A stretch of 41,202 nucleotides of DNA from Pseudomonadota bacterium (lineage in GTDB: Bacteria > Pseudomonadota > Gammaproteobacteria > Eutrophobiales > Eutrophobiaceae), in the NCBI GenBank assembly GCA_022574295.1, contig JACZSJ010000009.1, positions 1-41,202 of the forward strand, read 5' to 3'. A program made the position numbers and the translations under genes. Positions 15,417 to 25,450 of the stretch are shown piece by piece; the stretch's first letter is position 1, and each line of letters begins with the position of its first letter. The notes beneath the pieces were generated by a model. That model was not told where the DNA came from and did not search any database. It saw only the letters and a list, made by a program, of their open reading frames with translations.

Positions 15417-16673
15417 TTACCGCTTCATTGCGTCAAAAAATTCTGCGTTATTCTTGGTGGCTTTGAGCCGTTCCATCAAGAATTCCATTGCGGCCAGATC
15501 TTCCATCGGATGCAATAACTTGCGAAGTATCCATATCTTCTGGAGATCATCCTCATTCGTCAATAATTCTTCGCGACGTGTTCCGGAGCGATTAATATTG
15601 ATTGCAGGATAAACGCGTTTTTCAGCAATATATCTGTCCAGATGTAATTCCATATTACCTGTACCTTTAAATTCCTCGTAGATCACGTCATCCATACGTG
15701 AGCCAGTTTCAACCAAAGCAGTTGCAATAATTGTCAGGCTACCACCTTCTTCAATATTACGTGCGGCACCAAAAAATCGTTTTGGTCGTTGCAGTGCATT
15801 GGCATCAACGCCACCAGTGAGCACCTTTCCCGAAGAGGGGACAACGGTGTTATAGGCACGGGCAAGTCGGGTGATTGAATCGAGCAGGATGATAACATCC
15901 TTTTTATGTTCAACCAGGCGCTTCGCGCGTGCGATGACCATCTCGGCGACCTGGACATGGCGGCTTGCTGGTTCATCAAAGGTACTTGAGATGACCTCAG
16001 CCGTTGTGGTCCTCTCCATTTCGGTCACTTCTTCGGGACGTTCGTCAATCAGAAGAATAATCATATGACACTCAGGATGGTTGTGAGCAATGGACTTGGC
16101 AATGCTCTGTAGCATCATTGTTTTACCTGCTTTCGGGGGTGAAACAATTAAGCCACGCTGACCCTTACCAATCGGTGACATTAGATCAATAATTCTAGGT
16201 GTAATATCTTCGGTACTTCCGTTGCCGATCTCCAGCGTCAATCTATCGTTAGCAAATAACGGGGTCAGATTTTCAAAGAGTATTTTGCCCTTGGCCTTTT
16301 CCGGAGGTTCGAAGTTGATCTCCCTAACCTTCAGCAGAGCAAAATAACGTTCACTATCCTTGGGCGGCCTGATCTTTCCGGCAATATTATCGCCAGTGCG
16401 CAGATTGAATCTTCTTATCTGACTAGGTGAGACGTATATATCATCCGGGCCTGCAAGATAGGAGCTATCTGCTGATCTAAGAAATCCAAAGCCATCCTGT
16501 AAGATTTCCAGTACACCATCGCCATAGATATCCTCACCTTTTTTGGCGTGTGCCTTCAGTATTTCAAAGATGACATCCTGTTTACGAGATCTGGCCAGAC
16601 CATCAAGGCCAAGTTCTTCTGAAAGTGTGACAAGTTCTGTTGCGGGTTGTTGTTTGAGTTCGGTGAGGTTCAT
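15417..16673 (-). CDS. rho: Transcription termination factor Rho
   Basis: Hexameric RNA helicase that ends transcription. The 418-residue protein has the N-terminal RNA-binding start [15 protein letters not shown], the cold-shock-like domain with [23 protein letters not shown] near residue 65, Walker A ([11 protein letters not shown]) near 180, [13 protein letters not shown] near 210 and the Q-loop/R-loop region [23 protein letters not shown] near 285. Length is normal. The order trxA-rho on one strand with rhlB divergent is the classic gammaproteobacterial arrangement. A 200-base leader separates it from trxA, as expected for an autoregulated gene. Confidence 0.98.
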   Translation of the reverse strand: MNLTELKQQPATELVTLSEELGLDGLARSRKQDVIFEILKAHAKKGEDIYGDGVLEILQDGFGFLRSADSSYLAGPDDIYVSPSQIRRFNLRTGDNIAGKIRPPKDSERYFALLKVREINFEPPEKAKGKILFENLTPLFANDRLTLEIGNGSTEDITPRIIDLMSPIGKGQRGLIVSPPKAGKTMMLQSIAKSIAHNHPECHMIILLIDERPEEVTEMERTTTAEVISSTFDEPASRHVQVAEMVIARAKRLVEHKKDVIILLDSITRLARAYNTVVPSSGKVLTGGVDANALQRPKRFFGAARNIEEGGSLTIIATALVETGSRMDDVIYEEFKGTGNMELHLDRYIAEKRVYPAININRSGTRREELLTNEDDLQKIWILRKLLHPMEDLAAMEFLMERLKATKNNAEFFDAMKR

Positions 16674-16794
16674 GGGCTTGATCTGGTTTTGTTATTTACA
16701 TGGAATCGTGAAAACGTGGCTAAAACACGTCATGGATCTGCTTTTGTTAAAACTTATTTATAAAAAAATTATTTAAACTTCTTGAGGGGCTGTT

Positions 16795-16837
16795 ACTAAA
16801 AAAGAAAGGTTTTTTTGTTAGTAATGACCTAAACGTA
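16795..16837 (-). terminator. Inverted repeat between trxA and rho (terminator or attenuator)
   Basis: TTACTAAAAAA and the later TTTTTTTGTTAGTAA form an inverted repeat of about 7 bp of mixed sequence plus an A/T tract. Its position between trxA and rho on the minus strand fits either the end of the trxA transcript or part of the rho leader. Stability is low, so confidence is modest. Confidence 0.4.
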
Positions 16838-16874
16838 GCACGTCATTAGCTTTTCGTCCAGCGAAAACTTCAAC

Positions 16875-17201
16875 TCAAATTGTACTATCGATAAATGCGG
16901 TGAGCTGTGACTTGGATAATTGTCCGACTTTCGTGCCAATTACATCCCCATCCTTGAATATCATTAGGGTTGGTATGCCTCTGACGACATATTTCTGTGG
17001 TGTTTGCTGATTATCATCAACATCCATCTTTGCTACGATTAATTTACCCTGATATTCGCCGGCAATTTCTTCCAATACAGGCGCAATGGCCTTACATGGG
17101 CCACACCATTCTGCCCAGTAGTCGACGATGACAGGCATATCTGATTTTAATACTTCTTCTTCAAAGCTAGAATCTGTAACATGTACGATGTTTTCACTCA
17201 T
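16875..17201 (-). CDS. trxA: Thioredoxin TrxA
   Basis: Cytoplasmic protein disulfide reductase. The 108-residue protein has the active site WCGPC (W32-C36) inside [17 protein letters not shown], the cis-proline segment [14 protein letters not shown] near residue 73, and normal length. It lies upstream of rho on the same strand and is divergent from rhlB, 100 bases away. Confidence 0.98.
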   Translation of the reverse strand: MSENIVHVTDSSFEEEVLKSDMPVIVDYWAEWCGPCKAIAPVLEEIAGEYQGKLIVAKMDVDDNQQTPQKYVVRGIPTLMIFKDGDVIGTKVGQLSKSQLTAFIDSTI

Positions 17202-17301
17202 TATTCCAAGTTGTCCTTGTGGCTATTGCGGAAAGAAGCTTAATTTCAACGAAATTAAGACACGATTGCAAGCTAAACCGGTTAATTAAATTGAAATTTC
17301 T

Positions 17302-18585
17302 ATGAATGCACCACATACGACGGATGTCGAGTTCAGTCATTTAGGTCTGGATGAGCGCCTGCTTAAATCACTTAATGAGCACGGGTTGACTCATTGTACT
17401 CCGATACAAGCTGAATGTTTACCTCTTGCCCTTGCAGGCAAGGATATTGCGGGCCAGGCACAAACGGGAACCGGGAAAACAGCCGCGTTTTTACTGACAA
17501 TCATGCAACATCTGTTAAAAACGCCGGAACGCCCGGGACGAAAACAACAGCAACCAAGAGCAATCATCATTTCTCCGACAAGGGAACTCGCCATTCAAAT
17601 TCACAAAGACGCAAAGATGCTAAATAGCTACGCGGGACTTTCATTAGGGCTAGTTTATGGTGGCGTAGACTATGAAAAACAACGTGCGAGCCTGAATCAG
17701 AAGATTGATATCCTGATTGGTACACCAGGGCGTTTGATTGATTATCATAAACAGAAAGTGTTCAGTCTCAAGGGCATAGAGATTGTTGTGTTGGATGAGG
17801 CGGATCGTATGTTTGATCTGGGCTTTATTGCCGATATTCGTTATATGTTCAGGCGCATGCCAACACCTGAAAATCGGCAGAATATGTTGTTTTCAGCGAC
17901 ACTGTCACATCGGGTCAGTGAACTGGCGTACGAACACATGAACAGCCCTGAGAAGGTGGTGATTAATCCAGACCAGGTAACGGCCGAGAATGTCAAACAA
18001 GTCATGTACCATGTTGCCAATGATGAAAAAATCCCGTTACTTCTGGGATTAATGCGAAGAATTGATCCTAAACGCACCATTGTTTTTGTTAATACGAAAA
18101 GGGCAGCAGAAAAAGTCTGGTCCTATCTTGAAGGCAATGGATTTCATGCGGCTATTCTTTCCGGCGATGTACCACAGAAAAAACGGCAGCGATTATTTGC
18201 TGAATTTTCGGAAGGTAAACTCCCCGTGTTGGTCGCCACAGATCTGGCGGCAAGGGGTTTACATGTGCCAGATGTGAGCCACATATTCAATTATGATTTG
18301 CCCCAGAATGCCGAAGATTATGTGCATCGCATTGGTCGGACCGCGCGGGCAGGAGCCTCGGGCGATGCCGTCAGTTTTGCCTGTGAAGAATTTGTTTACT
18401 CTCTGATGGAAATTGAAGAGTATATTGGTCATAAATTACCAGTCATTAACGTTGAAGCAGAGTTGCTGCTTAAGCCAGAACCGCCAGTAAAAATAGAAAG
18501 AAAACGATCTGGGAATGCAGGAGGTCGGCGCAATAAGGGCGGTGGTCGACACAAGCACAACAGAGCCACATCAAGAAGAGTTTAG
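17302..18585 (+). CDS. rhlB: DEAD-box RNA helicase RhlB
   Basis: ATP-dependent RNA helicase, in E. coli a degradosome partner. The 427-residue protein has a Q motif, Walker A (AQTGTGKTAAF) near residue 53, PTRELAIQ near 93, DEAD in VVLDEADRMFDLGF near 165, SAT in LFSATLS near 197 and HRIGRTARAG near 347. It ends in a basic tail (RKRSGNAGGRRNKGGGRHK) typical of RhlB. The position divergent from trxA supports the RhlB assignment over other DEAD-box proteins. Confidence 0.95.
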   Translation: MNAPHTTDVEFSHLGLDERLLKSLNEHGLTHCTPIQAECLPLALAGKDIAGQAQTGTGKTAAFLLTIMQHLLKTPERPGRKQQQPRAIIISPTRELAIQIHKDAKMLNSYAGLSLGLVYGGVDYEKQRASLNQKIDILIGTPGRLIDYHKQKVFSLKGIEIVVLDEADRMFDLGFIADIRYMFRRMPTPENRQNMLFSATLSHRVSELAYEHMNSPEKVVINPDQVTAENVKQVMYHVANDEKIPLLLGLMRRIDPKRTIVFVNTKRAAEKVWSYLEGNGFHAAILSGDVPQKKRQRLFAEFSEGKLPVLVATDLAARGLHVPDVSHIFNYDLPQNAEDYVHRIGRTARAGASGDAVSFACEEFVYSLMEIEEYIGHKLPVINVEAELLLKPEPPVKIERKRSGNAGGRRNKGGGRHKHNRATSRRV

Positions 18586-18679
18586 TCCTGAGTATCAGAA
18601 TGTCGTTTTGCGAAAGGGGTTTATTTGTTACTCTTGGTCATCATCTTTAGCTGTTTGTATTAATCATCGGGGAAATAAC

Positions 18680-18826
18680 ATGCCTGGCCGTAGCTGTGGA
18701 AAAATCGTTGGATTATTGGTGCTCCTGTTTGCCTTGAGTCAGGTGGTCTCGTGCGGTCAAAAAGGCAAGCTGATCCTTCCAGATGAACAGTCATCGTCAC
18801 TCGTGTCTGTCTCTATCTTTACCTGA
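18680..18826 (+). CDS. lptM: LptM (YifL)-like small lipoprotein
   Basis: A 48-residue lipoprotein; I chose the ATG at 18680 with its GGGGAA site because the longer frame from 18515 overlaps rhlB. Hydrophobic signal, then VVSCGQKGKLILPDE: the conserved CGQKG-L-LP motif directly after the lipidated cysteine (residue 25) identifies the LptM/YifL family. In E. coli LptM helps oxidative maturation of the LptDE lipopolysaccharide translocon in the outer membrane. The gene is followed six bases later by lysA, its normal neighbour. Confidence 0.85.
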   Translation: MPGRSCGKIVGLLVLLFALSQVVSCGQKGKLILPDEQSSSLVSVSIFT

Positions 18827-18832
18827 TTCGAA

Positions 18833-20083
18833 ATGACTGCGTTCGCCTATCACAGCGGCCAGCTTTGTGCCGAGAGTGTGGGACTTGCCGAGATTGCAAA
18901 ACAGTTCGGCACCCCCTGTTATGTTTATTCGAGGTCTGCTATCGAACAGCGATGGCGGGCGTTTGATTCAGCTCTGACTACACAAAAACATTTGATCTGT
19001 TATGCCGTGAAGGCCAATTCAAATCTGGCCGTACTCAATGTGTTGGCCCGGCTCGGATCGGGTTTTGACATTGTTTCTATAGGCGAACTTGAACGTGCAC
19101 TGAAAGCCGGAGGAGAACCGGGAAAGATTGTGTTCTCAGGCGTTGGTAAGAAAGCTGATGAAATGCAGCGGGCACTGGAAGTTGGGATCAAGTGTTTTAA
19201 TGTGGAGTCTCTGGCAGAACTGGATCGTTTAAATCAGCTTGCGGGTGATATGGACAAAGTTGCGCCGGTATCGCTACGGGTGAACCCGGATGTCGATGCA
19301 GAGACACATCCTTATATTGCCACTGGCCTGAAAGAAAATAAATTCGGGATTGCTTTCAAAAATGCACTGACAGGCTATGAAAAAGCGTCCTCAATGGCAC
19401 ATATCAATGTGCTTGGTATTGATTGTCACATTGGATCACAGATCACAAGCATGGCGCCTTTTATTGATGCACTTGATCGCCTGATGGAACTCGTGCAGAA
19501 GATTGAAGAGGCTGGAACAACTCTCCAGCATATTGATATTGGTGGTGGTTTAGGCATTCGTTATCAGGACGAAAACCCTCCGTCAGCACAGGAGTATGCA
19601 GAGAGTGTATGTAAAAAATTAGTAGGCACGGCATATGAGTTAATCCTTGAACCCGGCCGTAGCATTGTCGGCAATGCTGGTGTGTTGTTAACACAAGTTG
19701 AATATTTAAAAGAAGCACTGGACAGAAATTTTGCTGTCGTTGATGCTGCCATGAATGATTTGTTGCGGCCATCCCTGTACAGTGCCTGGCACGAAATTTT
19801 ACCTTTGACAGAACAAAAAGGTGAAGCTGAAAAACAATACGATATTGTTGGGCCTGTTTGTGAAACCGGAGATTTTCTGGGGAAAGAACGACATTTAGAT
19901 TTGCAGCAGGGTGATTTGTTGGCCGTGCTATCAGCAGGAGCCTATGGCTTTACCATGGCATCAACCTACAATTCACGTCCGAAAGTATGTGAAGTGATGG
20001 TGGATGGGGGTAAGGTTTTTGAGATCAGGAAGAGGGAGATGGTTGAGGATTTGATGGTGGGGGAGTCATTGCTTCCTGATTAG
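18833..20083 (+). CDS. lysA: Diaminopimelate decarboxylase LysA
   Basis: PLP enzyme that decarboxylates meso-diaminopimelate to lysine. The 416-residue protein has the PLP lysine in CYAVKANSNLAVL near residue 62, HIGSQITSMAPF near 203, the phosphate-binding GGGLGIRYQDENPP near 240, EPGRSIVGNAG near 274 and the active-site cysteine in GPVCETGDFLG near 340. Full length. It forms an operon with lptM. The usual next gene, dapF, is absent; a repeat block starts immediately after the stop. Confidence 0.97.
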   Translation: MTAFAYHSGQLCAESVGLAEIAKQFGTPCYVYSRSAIEQRWRAFDSALTTQKHLICYAVKANSNLAVLNVLARLGSGFDIVSIGELERALKAGGEPGKIVFSGVGKKADEMQRALEVGIKCFNVESLAELDRLNQLAGDMDKVAPVSLRVNPDVDAETHPYIATGLKENKFGIAFKNALTGYEKASSMAHINVLGIDCHIGSQITSMAPFIDALDRLMELVQKIEEAGTTLQHIDIGGGLGIRYQDENPPSAQEYAESVCKKLVGTAYELILEPGRSIVGNAGVLLTQVEYLKEALDRNFAVVDAAMNDLLRPSLYSAWHEILPLTEQKGEAEKQYDIVGPVCETGDFLGKERHLDLQQGDLLAVLSAGAYGFTMASTYNSRPKVCEVMVDGGKVFEIRKREMVEDLMVGESLLPD

Positions 20084-20415
20084 TTGTTGATTGGAAAGAG
20101 CGGCTTATCGTCATCGTCATACCGGTCTTGAACCGGTATCCAGTCGATAATAGATTCCTTATTTCTTTTTTATAATGGATTCCGCCTTTTAGCGGCGAGA
20201 ACCTTCTTTTTGCATGCCCAAAAAGAAGGTACGAAGGTCGCTCTTGTGCATCCATGCACCCGCGACATTCGTGCATCCTGCACATCAAAAAGGGCACCCG
20301 AATGCCTTGGCCTACGGCTACCCGATCTGCTTACCATCGCTAACGCGTCGTTCAAATTCGCATCCCTGCTCAGTTGAACTAAAAATCACATCCTTGTGAT
20401 TTTTACGCTATCAAT
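20084..20415. repeat. Composite palindromic repeat block, copy 2
   Basis: No gene seen. In order: palindrome 20119-20139 (ATACCGGT / ACCGGTAT), the CCGCCTTTTAGCGGCGAG fragment, an 11-bp stem ACCTTCTTTTT / AAAAAGAAGGT (20201-20211 with 20220-20230) around GCATGCCC, then AAAAAGGGCACCC, and a 10-bp stem AAAAATCACA / TGTGATTTTT (20381-20390 with 20395-20404). The order and motifs match copy 1 at 1-200. The inner stem differs from copy 1 by a paired change (G-C to A-T). Confidence 0.8.
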
Positions 20416-20551
20416 GGTAACCAGTCCGGCGAGGCATAACGGGATTGATCCCTTCGTTGCTCTTTCGGTAAGGTGGAGACTGGTTGGAACGATATCAATC
20501 GACATTGGCCCTGTTGATCTAAAAATTGCTTTACCAGGGCATCCACTCTAT

Positions 20552-20576
20552 AGTTGTACGGGTATACCGTACAACT
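20552..20576 (+). promoter_or_regulatory. Palindromic operator of the toxin-antitoxin operon
   Basis: AGTTGTACGG (20552-20561) and CCGTACAACT (20567-20576) are perfect inverted arms around GTATA, ten bases before the antitoxin ATG. Each arm contains TTGTAC, matching the TGTACA core bound by the YefM-YoeB complex in E. coli. It is therefore the likely site of autorepression. Confidence 0.75.
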
Positions 20577-20586
20577 GGTGATTATT

Positions 20587-20859
20587 ATGGATTCCATTAG
20601 TGTAAACCGTTTCAGAGACAATTTAAAAACATTTGTAGAACAAGTAGTTAACAATCACACCCCAATTAAAGTAACACGGCGAGCTGGTGAAGATTTTATT
20701 GTGATGAGTGCCGATGATTGGGAGCGAGAGCAGGAAACCTTATATGTTTTGCAGAATGATAGTTTGATGCAGCAAATTGCCGCCTCACTCTCTAGTTATT
20801 CCCAGGGAAAGGGCTATAAACCTAGCAAGGAGCAAATGAATGAGATCACTGATCTTTGA
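20587..20859 (+). CDS. YefM/Phd-family antitoxin
   Basis: The 90-residue product has the Phd/YefM N-terminal DNA-binding fold: MDSISVNRFRDNLKTFVEQV, HTPIKVTRRAGEDFIVMSAD. A C-terminal helix region (YVLQNDSLMQQIAASLSSYS) would wrap the toxin. The start is ATG 20587, just after the palindromic operator; a longer frame from 20554 would run through the operator. It overlaps the toxin start by 20 bases, so translation is coupled. It neutralises the YoeB-type nuclease encoded next and autoregulates. Confidence 0.9.
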   Translation: MDSISVNRFRDNLKTFVEQVVNNHTPIKVTRRAGEDFIVMSADDWEREQETLYVLQNDSLMQQIAASLSSYSQGKGYKPSKEQMNEITDL

Positions 20860-21112
20860 AGGTGAAACCTGGTTTGTTTACGAGCAACTTAGAGCCAAGG
20901 ATAAAAAGCTGCATAAAGCGCTTTGTAAATTATTAAAGGGCATGCTCCGTTCTGATGATCCGGCTTCTGGGCCTGGGAAACCGGAACCGCTTAAACACAA
21001 TTTATCCGGCCTTTGGTCAAAGCGTATTTCCCAAAAAGACAGACTCATTTATAAATTTGATGATGAGCATATTTATATATTCGCAATTGGAGGCCACTAT
21101 GATCAGCGTTGA
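20840..21112 (+). CDS. YoeB/Txe-family toxin, ribosome-dependent mRNA interferase
   Basis: The 90-residue product matches YoeB along its length: RSLIFEGETWFVYEQLRAKD at the start, GPGKPEPLKHNLSGLWSKRI near residue 52 (the family's most conserved segment), and RLIYKFDDEHIYIFAIGGHY at the end with the catalytic-position histidine. YoeB cleaves mRNA at the ribosomal A site. The gene overlaps its antitoxin by 20 bases. The C-terminus GGHYDQR differs from the usual CRYHY, which could affect activity slightly. Confidence 0.93.
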   Translation: MRSLIFEGETWFVYEQLRAKDKKLHKALCKLLKGMLRSDDPASGPGKPEPLKHNLSGLWSKRISQKDRLIYKFDDEHIYIFAIGGHYDQR

Positions 21113-21546
21113 ACTCTAGGGTCCAAGTATCTGACCCTGGTGTTTTTATTCCTTTTGCTATTCGAGCATAACAATATCTCTAGTCATTAATTCAGTTTTG
21201 GTTTCGCCTTTTATCGGCGAGTACTTTCTTTTTGGGCATGCAAAAAGAAAGTACTCGCCGGTCAAAGGCGAAATAAAAAACTAAGAAGAATCACTAGATG
21301 CCTAGTGTTGACTGGATACTCGCCTTTGCGGGTATGACGTGCCGTTGTTATTTCAAGCCTTGGTTACTTCTTGTGGGGTGAGCAACAAGAAGTAACTTAC
21401 CGTAAAAGGTGAAGCCAATTATAAAAAATAACTGGGTGAGAAGGACCAGTGAACTCGCCATAGGGGCGAAACAAATATTTAAAAATTACTGGATGTGAAG
21501 GAGTGGCGAAATTAAAACTAAAAAGAGAAGATCAAACCAAACAGAA
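21113..21546. repeat. Repeat block with long hairpin, copy 3
   Basis: No gene seen. A long hairpin spans 21202-21275: outer TTTCGCCTTT / AAAGGCGAAA (10 bp), a small internal loop, then a perfect 19-bp stem (21215-21233 with 21242-21260) around GGGCATGC. A second hairpin at 21363-21396 has 12-bp arms (GTTACTTCTTGT). A weaker palindrome lies at about 21316-21336 (ATACTCGC / GCGGGTAT), and an inverted GCCATAGGGGCGAA fragment at about 21455. The loop GGGCATGC is the exact reverse complement of the loop in copies 1 and 2. Confidence 0.75.
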
Positions 21547-23472
21547 CTAAATAACTTCCTTCTCCCTCAACATTTCAAGCACCTTCTCCGTACACTCTTC
21601 AATAGAGTCTTGATCTGAATCCAAAACTAAATCAGCATTCTCCGGTGCTTCGTAAGGAAAAGAAACCCCCGGTAAAGTCCCTGTTTCTATGTTTTCTTCT
21701 GCGGCATAAAGCCCGCTGGGATCTCTTTGTTTGCAAATTTCCAGTGGCGGATTCAGATAGACAATAAAACAATTATCTTTACCAATGGTTTTCAGGGCGT
21801 GTTCGCGGGATTCCTGATCCGGTGCGACAAAAGCACCACAGCAAATCAGCCCAGAGTCATTCAGGTGTTTTGCGATATATACACTGCGACGCAAGTTCTC
21901 TATACGACCTTCTTTATCGTGTGGTAAATCTTTACTGATTCCCAGACGCATGGTTTTGCCATCAAGCACTGTGCTGACTCTTCCCATGTCGAATAGTCGA
22001 CGCTCCAGTGCATGTGCCAGCGTGGTTTTACCTGAACCGGATATTCCAATAAACAGCACAGTGACCGGTCTCTGTCCATAACGTGCAGCGCGTTCTTCCC
22101 TGGTGACATGGCTGACAGAATCTCGGTGGTGAGATACTGAACTTGTTGTCCCTTCCTTCTGCTCATCTTTTTGGGCATCGACAATCATACCTGCACCGAT
22201 GGTGACATTGGTCAGGCGGTCGATAATAATGAATGCGCCTGTTCCTCGATTTATCTTATAGTTGTCAAAACAGATAGCTTGATCCAGAGTAATTTCGCAT
22301 AGCCCAATTTCATTCAATTGTAATGATGGAGATAACTCTTCCTCCAGGGTATTCACATTGATTCTGTGTTTCAGTGCTGAGATGTGGCCAGTGATATTTT
22401 TATTTGCGTGTTTGAAATCATATTGTGTGCCGGGGAGCATAGGCTGATCTGTCATCCATACAACAGTGGCTTCAAACTTGTCCTGCACGGAAGGCATATT
22501 GTCGGAGTGAACCAACATGTCCCCACGACTGATATCGATTTCATCTTCCAGTGTTAGTGTGATGGCCATTGGCGTGAAGGCCTGTTCCAGTTCTTCATCA
22601 TAAGTGACGATAGATTTAATTTTGCTGGTTTTACCGGAAGGAAGTACGGTGACGGTATCGCCTTTATGGACAATACCTGAGGCTAATGTGCCACAGTAAC
22701 CGCGGAAATTCAGATTGGGACGATTAACATATTGCACCGGGAAGCGCATATCCTGGTAATTGTGATCGGCGGCAATTTCTATGTTTTCTAAAATAGTCAT
22801 TAATACATCCCCGGTATACCAGGGCGTCTGGTCACTGAGGTTAACGACATTATCGCCATGCAGAGCTGAGATCGGGATAAACCGAATATCAGTCAGTTCC
22901 AGATTTTTGGCAAAATCGAGATAATCCTGTTGAATCTTGTCAAACACCTCTTTGCTGAAGTTCACCATGTCCATTTTATTAATGGCAACGATGAAATGCT
23001 TGATACCCAGTAGAGAAGTAATAAAACTATGACGCCGGGTTTGAACCTGCACCCCATGTCGTGCATCAATCAAAAGGATGGCCAGATCACAGTTCGAAGC
23101 GCCCGTCGCCATGTTGCGTGTGTATTGCTCGTGGCCGGGCGTATCAGCAATAATAAATTTACGTTTGGCGGTGGAGAAATAACGGTACGCGACGTCGATG
23201 GTGATGCCTTGTTCTCTCTCGGCCTGTAAACCATCCACCAGAAGAGATAGATCAAATTCACCTTCCGTCGTTCCTGATTTTATACTGTCAGCTTTAATCG
23301 ATGCCAACTGGTCTTCGTAGATCATTTTTGAATCATGTAGCAAGCGCCCGATCAGGGTGCTTTTGCCATCGTCAACGCTGCCGCAGGTGAGCAATTTTAA
23401 TAGCTCTTTCCGCTCATGTTGTGCGAGATAAGCGTCAATGTCTGTGCTGATTAAGTCGGATTGATGTGACAT
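21547..23472 (-). CDS. cysNC: Fused sulfate adenylyltransferase large subunit / APS kinase CysNC
   Basis: Two domains in one 641-residue chain. The N-terminal GTPase part (about 1-440) has [20 protein letters not shown] near residue 30, [17 protein letters not shown] near 113 and NKMD near 168, typical of CysN. The C-terminal part (about 465-641) has the APS kinase P-loop [15 protein letters not shown] and [17 protein letters not shown]. Together with CysD it makes adenosine phosphosulfate at the cost of GTP and then phosphorylates it to PAPS. The linker is a charged low-complexity stretch near 440-460. It lies 34 bases downstream of cysD on the same strand. Confidence 0.97.
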   Translation of the reverse strand: MSHQSDLISTDIDAYLAQHERKELLKLLTCGSVDDGKSTLIGRLLHDSKMIYEDQLASIKADSIKSGTTEGEFDLSLLVDGLQAEREQGITIDVAYRYFSTAKRKFIIADTPGHEQYTRNMATGASNCDLAILLIDARHGVQVQTRRHSFITSLLGIKHFIVAINKMDMVNFSKEVFDKIQQDYLDFAKNLELTDIRFIPISALHGDNVVNLSDQTPWYTGDVLMTILENIEIAADHNYQDMRFPVQYVNRPNLNFRGYCGTLASGIVHKGDTVTVLPSGKTSKIKSIVTYDEELEQAFTPMAITLTLEDEIDISRGDMLVHSDNMPSVQDKFEATVVWMTDQPMLPGTQYDFKHANKNITGHISALKHRINVNTLEEELSPSLQLNEIGLCEITLDQAICFDNYKINRGTGAFIIIDRLTNVTIGAGMIVDAQKDEQKEGTTSSVSHHRDSVSHVTREERAARYGQRPVTVLFIGISGSGKTTLAHALERRLFDMGRVSTVLDGKTMRLGISKDLPHDKEGRIENLRRSVYIAKHLNDSGLICCGAFVAPDQESREHALKTIGKDNCFIVYLNPPLEICKQRDPSGLYAAEENIETGTLPGVSFPYEAPENADLVLDSDQDSIEECTEKVLEMLREKEVI

Positions 23473-23506
23473 GAATAAATGACCAGATAAATAATCTTAA
23501 ATATTG

Positions 23507-24415
23507 CTAGAAATAACCTTCACGTTTTTTCTTTTCCATCGAGCCTGATTGATCGCTGTCGATCAGACGTCCCTGACGTTCTGAGGTGGTAGTCAGCAAC
23601 ATCTCCTGAATAATTTCAGGTAATGTGGTGGCCTCGGATTCCACTGCACCCGTGAGCGGGTAGCAACCCAGCGTTCTAAAGCGTACGGTTTTCATTTCTG
23701 GTTTTTGCCCCTCCGCTAACGGCACACGATCATCATCTACCATAATATCTATACCTTCATAGTTAATGACAGGACGTAGTTTGGCGTAATACAAAGGGAC
23801 AATATCGATGTTGTTTAGATGGATATACTGCCAGATGTCCAGTTCAGTCCAGTTGGATAGTGGGAATACACGAATACTTTCCCCTTTATTTATTTTGCCG
23901 TTGTACAAGTTCCATAATTCAGGACGTTGGTTTTTGGGATCCCAGCGATGGTTCTTGTCCCTGAAAGAATACACACGTTCCTTGGCCCTTGATTTTTCCT
24001 CGTCACGACGGGCACCACCAAAGGCTGCGTCAAACTGATATTTGTTGAGTGCCTGTTTCAAGGCCTGGGTCTTCATAATATCAGTGTGTTTCTGGCTACC
24101 ATGTGTAAAAGGGCCGATGCCCGCATCGACACCTTCCTGGTTGATGTAAACAATCAGATCCAGCCCAAGTTTTTCCATTTGCTGATCGCGGAACTCAATC
24201 ATTTCACGAAATTTCCAGGTGGTGTCTATGTGCATCAGAGGAAAGGGCAATTTCCCCGGATAAAAGGCCTTCAGAGCCAGATGCAGCATGACGGTTGAGT
24301 CCTTGCCTATCGAATAAAGCATCACTGGCTTATCGAATTCGGCAGCGACTTCACGAATAATATAAATGCTTTCGGCTTCGAGTTGTTTGAGGTGCGTTAA
24401 ATTGTAATCTGTCAT
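23507..24415 (-). CDS. cysD: Sulfate adenylyltransferase small subunit CysD
   Basis: The 302-residue ATP sulfurylase subunit has the PP-loop [17 protein letters not shown] near residue 36, the segment [20 protein letters not shown] near 130, and [18 protein letters not shown] near 185. It adenylates sulfate with the GTPase CysN acting as the energy coupler. Full length, first gene of the cysD-cysNC pair. The sequence cannot show whether PAPS feeds sulfite reduction or sulfotransferases; no cysH, cysJ or cysI is in the window. Confidence 0.97.
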   Translation of the reverse strand: MTDYNLTHLKQLEAESIYIIREVAAEFDKPVMLYSIGKDSTVMLHLALKAFYPGKLPFPLMHIDTTWKFREMIEFRDQQMEKLGLDLIVYINQEGVDAGIGPFTHGSQKHTDIMKTQALKQALNKYQFDAAFGGARRDEEKSRAKERVYSFRDKNHRWDPKNQRPELWNLYNGKINKGESIRVFPLSNWTELDIWQYIHLNNIDIVPLYYAKLRPVINYEGIDIMVDDDRVPLAEGQKPEMKTVRFRTLGCYPLTGAVESEATTLPEIIQEMLLTTTSERQGRLIDSDQSGSMEKKKREGYF

Positions 24416-24739
24416 GCAAAAATATCTCTGCTTGCTTTTCGCCCAGTGTACGTTCTGGGTCTATCCTGCGCCTGTTTCATGATTGTGTGTAGGAAAAAGG
24501 CCGCAAAGTATAGTGCAACTGCTTTGTTAACCCAAGCGCCAGCGGCCTGATTATCAATAGATAAAAAGAATTAGGTTATTCATTTAGCTTACAAGGTTCG
24601 GCAACTGTTACGATGAATACGGATGTGCAAATGCCTCGCTCTGGTGCCAGGCATGAGAGCAATAGATATTGTGCATGGTGCTTGAATGTTTTGAATCTCA
24701 ATATTATCTTACCCCATAATTAATAGGGGGCCCTGGGAC
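24416..24739. other. Intergenic region between cysD and a divergent methyltransferase gene
   Basis: No gene seen. It must carry promoters for both flanking genes, but I could not assign -35/-10 boxes with confidence. Two inverted repeats are present: GGCCGC (near 24500) with GCGGCC (near 24550), and ATGCCT / AGGCAT around 24630-24653. Their role is unknown. Confidence 0.4.
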
Positions 24740-25402
24740 ATGCAGCGAATTACCGAACCAGAACTGATGAATAATGAAGCGCAGGCGCTGGCCTACGCGC
24801 AGGCTAATTTTGATGAGCCACACGACATGTTCATCCAGGAATTTAAGGCAGCCTTTCCAGAAATGGATGTAAGTGGTCACATACTTGATCTGGGCTGCGG
24901 GTCTGCTGACATCAGTATTCGTTTTGCCCAATCTTTTCCTGATTGTGTGATAGATGGACTTGATGGTGCAAACCGAATGCTTGAGCATGGCAAACTGGCG
25001 ATACAGAAAGCACAACTGGATGACAGAATTCATCTAATACTGGGTAGCTTACCCGGCACCAGCTTGCCCAGGGACCACTACGAAGTGGTCATGAGTAATA
25101 GCTTGTTACACCATCTACACGAGCCTGAAGTTTTGTGGCAAAGCATAAAACAATTTGGTATTTCCGGAAGTCGGGTTTTCGTTATGGATTTGATGCGTCC
25201 TGAGTCAGAGAAAGTCGCCAGGAAGCTTGTTGATCTGTATTCGATGGATGAACCTCAGATTTTAAAGGACGATTTTTACCATTCCCTATGTGCCGCGTTC
25301 TTGCCGGAGGAGATTCAGTCACAATTAGAACCCGCAGGTTTGTCACATTTCAGGATTAAGCTTGTTTCTGATCGTCATGTAATTGTGTTCGGGATTTTAT
25401 AA
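24740..25402 (+). CDS. Class I SAM-dependent methyltransferase
   Basis: The 220-residue protein has motif I HILDLGCGSADISIRFAQSF near residue 46, the acidic turn VIDGLDGANRMLEHGKLA near 75 and the post-motif SNSLLHHLHEPEVLW near 115, the usual Rossmann methyltransferase layout. The substrate is unknown; the SNSLLHHLHEP segment is typical of small-molecule methyltransferases. A strong purine-rich site (AGGGGG) precedes the ATG. It stands alone between cysD (divergent) and the glnA regulatory region, which begins three bases after its stop. Confidence 0.85.
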   Translation: MQRITEPELMNNEAQALAYAQANFDEPHDMFIQEFKAAFPEMDVSGHILDLGCGSADISIRFAQSFPDCVIDGLDGANRMLEHGKLAIQKAQLDDRIHLILGSLPGTSLPRDHYEVVMSNSLLHHLHEPEVLWQSIKQFGISGSRVFVMDLMRPESEKVARKLVDLYSMDEPQILKDDFYHSLCAAFLPEEIQSQLEPAGLSHFRIKLVSDRHVIVFGIL

Positions 25403-25404
25403 AC

Positions 25405-25450
25405 GCACAATATTAGTGCGGTTTCGGGAGTAATAGCACAATAATAGTGC
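25405..25450 (+). promoter_or_regulatory. Two NtrC-type enhancer boxes upstream of glnA
   Basis: GCACAATATTAGTGC (25405-25419) and GCACAATAATAGTGC (25436-25450) both fit GCAC-N7-GTGC, the NtrC half-site layout. Their centres are 31 bp apart, about three helical turns, as with the paired NtrC sites before E. coli glnA. They lie about 270-300 bp upstream of the sigma-54 promoter, compatible with action by DNA looping. Confidence 0.8.
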
